From Pedobacter sp. WC2423 (GTDB taxonomy: Bacteria > Bacteroidota > Bacteroidia > Sphingobacteriales > Sphingobacteriaceae), in NCBI RefSeq assembly GCF_040822065.1, contig NZ_CP162005.1:2728001-2792000 (forward strand): 64,000 nt of DNA, in the 5' to 3' direction. A model generated the notes under the pieces. It saw only the letters and a program-made list of their open reading frames with translations. It made no database searches and had not been told where the DNA came from. The position numbers and the translations under genes are program-made. Positions within the stretch are counted from its first letter, which is position 1; each line of letters opens with the position of its first letter. Below are positions 63,065 to 64,000 of this stretch, in pieces.

Positions 63065-64000
63065 TTATTCGTATTTTAAAGCTTGGACCGGATTAGTTTT
63101 TGCGGCTTTATAGGTCTGAAGACTTACAGTAATCAGCGCAATTCCTAAAGTGCCTGCAGCGACCAGTACAATGACCAGCCAGTTGATAGTTGTATGAATT
63201 TCAAAATTCCTCAGCCAGCCATTCATGATATAATTTGCAATAGGAATACCAATTACAATAGCGATCAGCACCATTTTCAGAAAACTTAAAGAAAGCAACT
63301 GCATCAGATGTGCTACAGAAGCACCCAGTACCTTTCTAACCCCAATCTCTTTTGTCCTTTGTTCCGCACTAAAGGCAGCCAGTCCGAATAAACCAAGACA
63401 GGAGATAAAAATAGCCAGTCCGCCAAACAGATTAGACAATACACCTAACACCCGCTGTGCATTCAATTTCCCCGCATATAAACGATCTACATAATTCACT
63501 TTTACAGGATAGGCCGGGTTAATTTCTTTAGTAATCTTCTCAATCACTGCCAGGTTAGCCGCAGGTGCATTTGCCGGATTTAAACGCATAATAACTGTTC
63601 CTCCCCATCCCTGGTAAAAACCGATGACCATTGGCCGGTCTACCTGAGCAGGTGAACCCCAGATAAAATCATCGAATACACCTACGATAGTTCGCTTCTC
63701 TCCATGATAAATAACAATCTGGCCAACCGGATTAACTAAATTCATCCTTTTCACAGCCGAACGGCTGACCATCACAGCTGCACTATCAGAAGCAAAATAA
63801 GGAGAGAACTCTCTTCCTTCCAGTAATTTTACACCCGTAGTTTTAATGAAATCATAGGTTGTAGCAATTTGATTAAAGGTAAACAGCTCATCAGCATGAG
63901 TAGATCCCGGCCATTGCATGCCAGTGAAATTTGAACCCTCTACAGTCATACTGGTTGAAGATTGTGCCAATGCAGTTATAGCTCCGGACTGCAATAATTT
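63065..64000 (-). CDS. ABC transporter permease (MacB/FtsX type), partial (5' end cut by window edge)
   Basis: The C-terminal ~312 codons of a third FtsX-type permease; the frame is open to the right edge, so no start is visible. It keeps the GVRKVLGASVAHLMQLLS segment, three C-terminal helices and the shared end TYKAAKTNPVQALKYE. It is more distant from the other two than they are from each other. Confidence 0.92.
   Translation of the reverse strand, partial: KLLQSGAITALAQSSTSMTVEGSNFTGMQWPGSTHADELFTFNQIATTYDFIKTTGVKLLEGREFSPYFASDSAAVMVSRSAVKRMNLVNPVGQIVIYHGEKRTIVGVFDDFIWGSPAQVDRPMVIGFYQGWGGTVIMRLNPANAPAANLAVIEKITKEINPAYPVKVNYVDRLYAGKLNAQRVLGVLSNLFGGLAIFISCLGLFGLAAFSAEQRTKEIGVRKVLGASVAHLMQLLSLSFLKMVLIAIVIGIPIANYIMNGWLRNFEIHTTINWLVIVLVAAGTLGIALITVSLQTYKAAKTNPVQALKYE

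Noticed and set aside
63992..63994. TTG as start of the last permease
   Set aside because: The frame stays open to the window edge and the N-terminal half of the protein is missing, so the real start lies outside.

Overview
The window looks like a chromosomal segment of a Bacteroidota bacterium, most likely Sphingobacteriaceae and probably Pedobacter-like. The evidence is a SusC/SusD pair, lipoproteins with SCKK-type lipoboxes, a Rho factor with a long Asn/Gln/Pro-rich insertion, separate hldA and hldC genes, few Shine-Dalgarno sequences, and good matches to the Bacteroidota promoter -7 consensus TAnnTTTG before several genes. This is a family-level judgement made without a database search.

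Layout. Positions 1-12.9 kb hold mostly single-gene units: an SDR oxidoreductase cut by the left edge, an unusual 2-hydroxyacid dehydrogenase-like protein, a fatty-acid desaturase, nicotinate phosphoribosyltransferase behind a palindromic leader, a Ycf48-like/DUF2147 pair, an LLM flavoprotein, tRNA-Leu(CAG), a phytase-like lipoprotein and a tiny YodC-like gene. At 11.0-16.5 kb a cassette encodes a Tat-signal protein, a GMC oxidoreductase, a decaprenyl-phosphate phosphoribosyltransferase-like UbiA enzyme, a HAD phosphatase and a divergent GT-C glycosyltransferase, with a tandem 99-bp palindromic repeat inside it. At 16.6-22.3 kb a SusC/SusD operon is followed by a calcium-dependent PI-PLC-like enzyme. 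At 22.9-26.8 kb there is a cyanophycin operon (SPW membrane protein, cyanophycin synthetase, cyanophycinase) whose synthetase gene is split by one in-frame TAA codon. At 27-32 kb come small hypothetical genes, an OBAP-like lipoprotein, a zinc alcohol dehydrogenase, a SUKH-like protein, a TIM-barrel epimerase and tRNA-Leu(GAG).

From 32 to 57 kb the content is mainly housekeeping: PhnP-like hydrolase, LolA-like carrier, FtsK, PspC, PyrF, Rho, PssA, an HPt protein, FolK, SppA, an Rpn-family nuclease, a GH144-like lipoprotein, a PolX-PHP protein with an altered polymerase site, the ADP-heptose operon (hldA, gmhA, hldC, a GT9 transferase, SixA-like), AMP nucleosidase, and clpX, clpP, tig in a row. 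tRNA-Leu(UAG) and a small Fic-like remnant follow. The right end (56.7-64 kb) carries an ABC cluster: a BtuF-like receptor without a signal peptide, a MacB/LolD-type ATPase, and three consecutive large FtsX-type permeases, the last cut by the right edge.

Points most worth a second look: the split cphA and the palindromic operator in front of its operon, the UbiA/HAD/GMC/GT-C cassette as a possible lipid-linked pentose pathway, the 99-bp nested-palindrome tandem repeat over the GMC start codon, the 17-nt inverted repeat around the pncB start, and two enzymes whose canonical catalytic residues are replaced.
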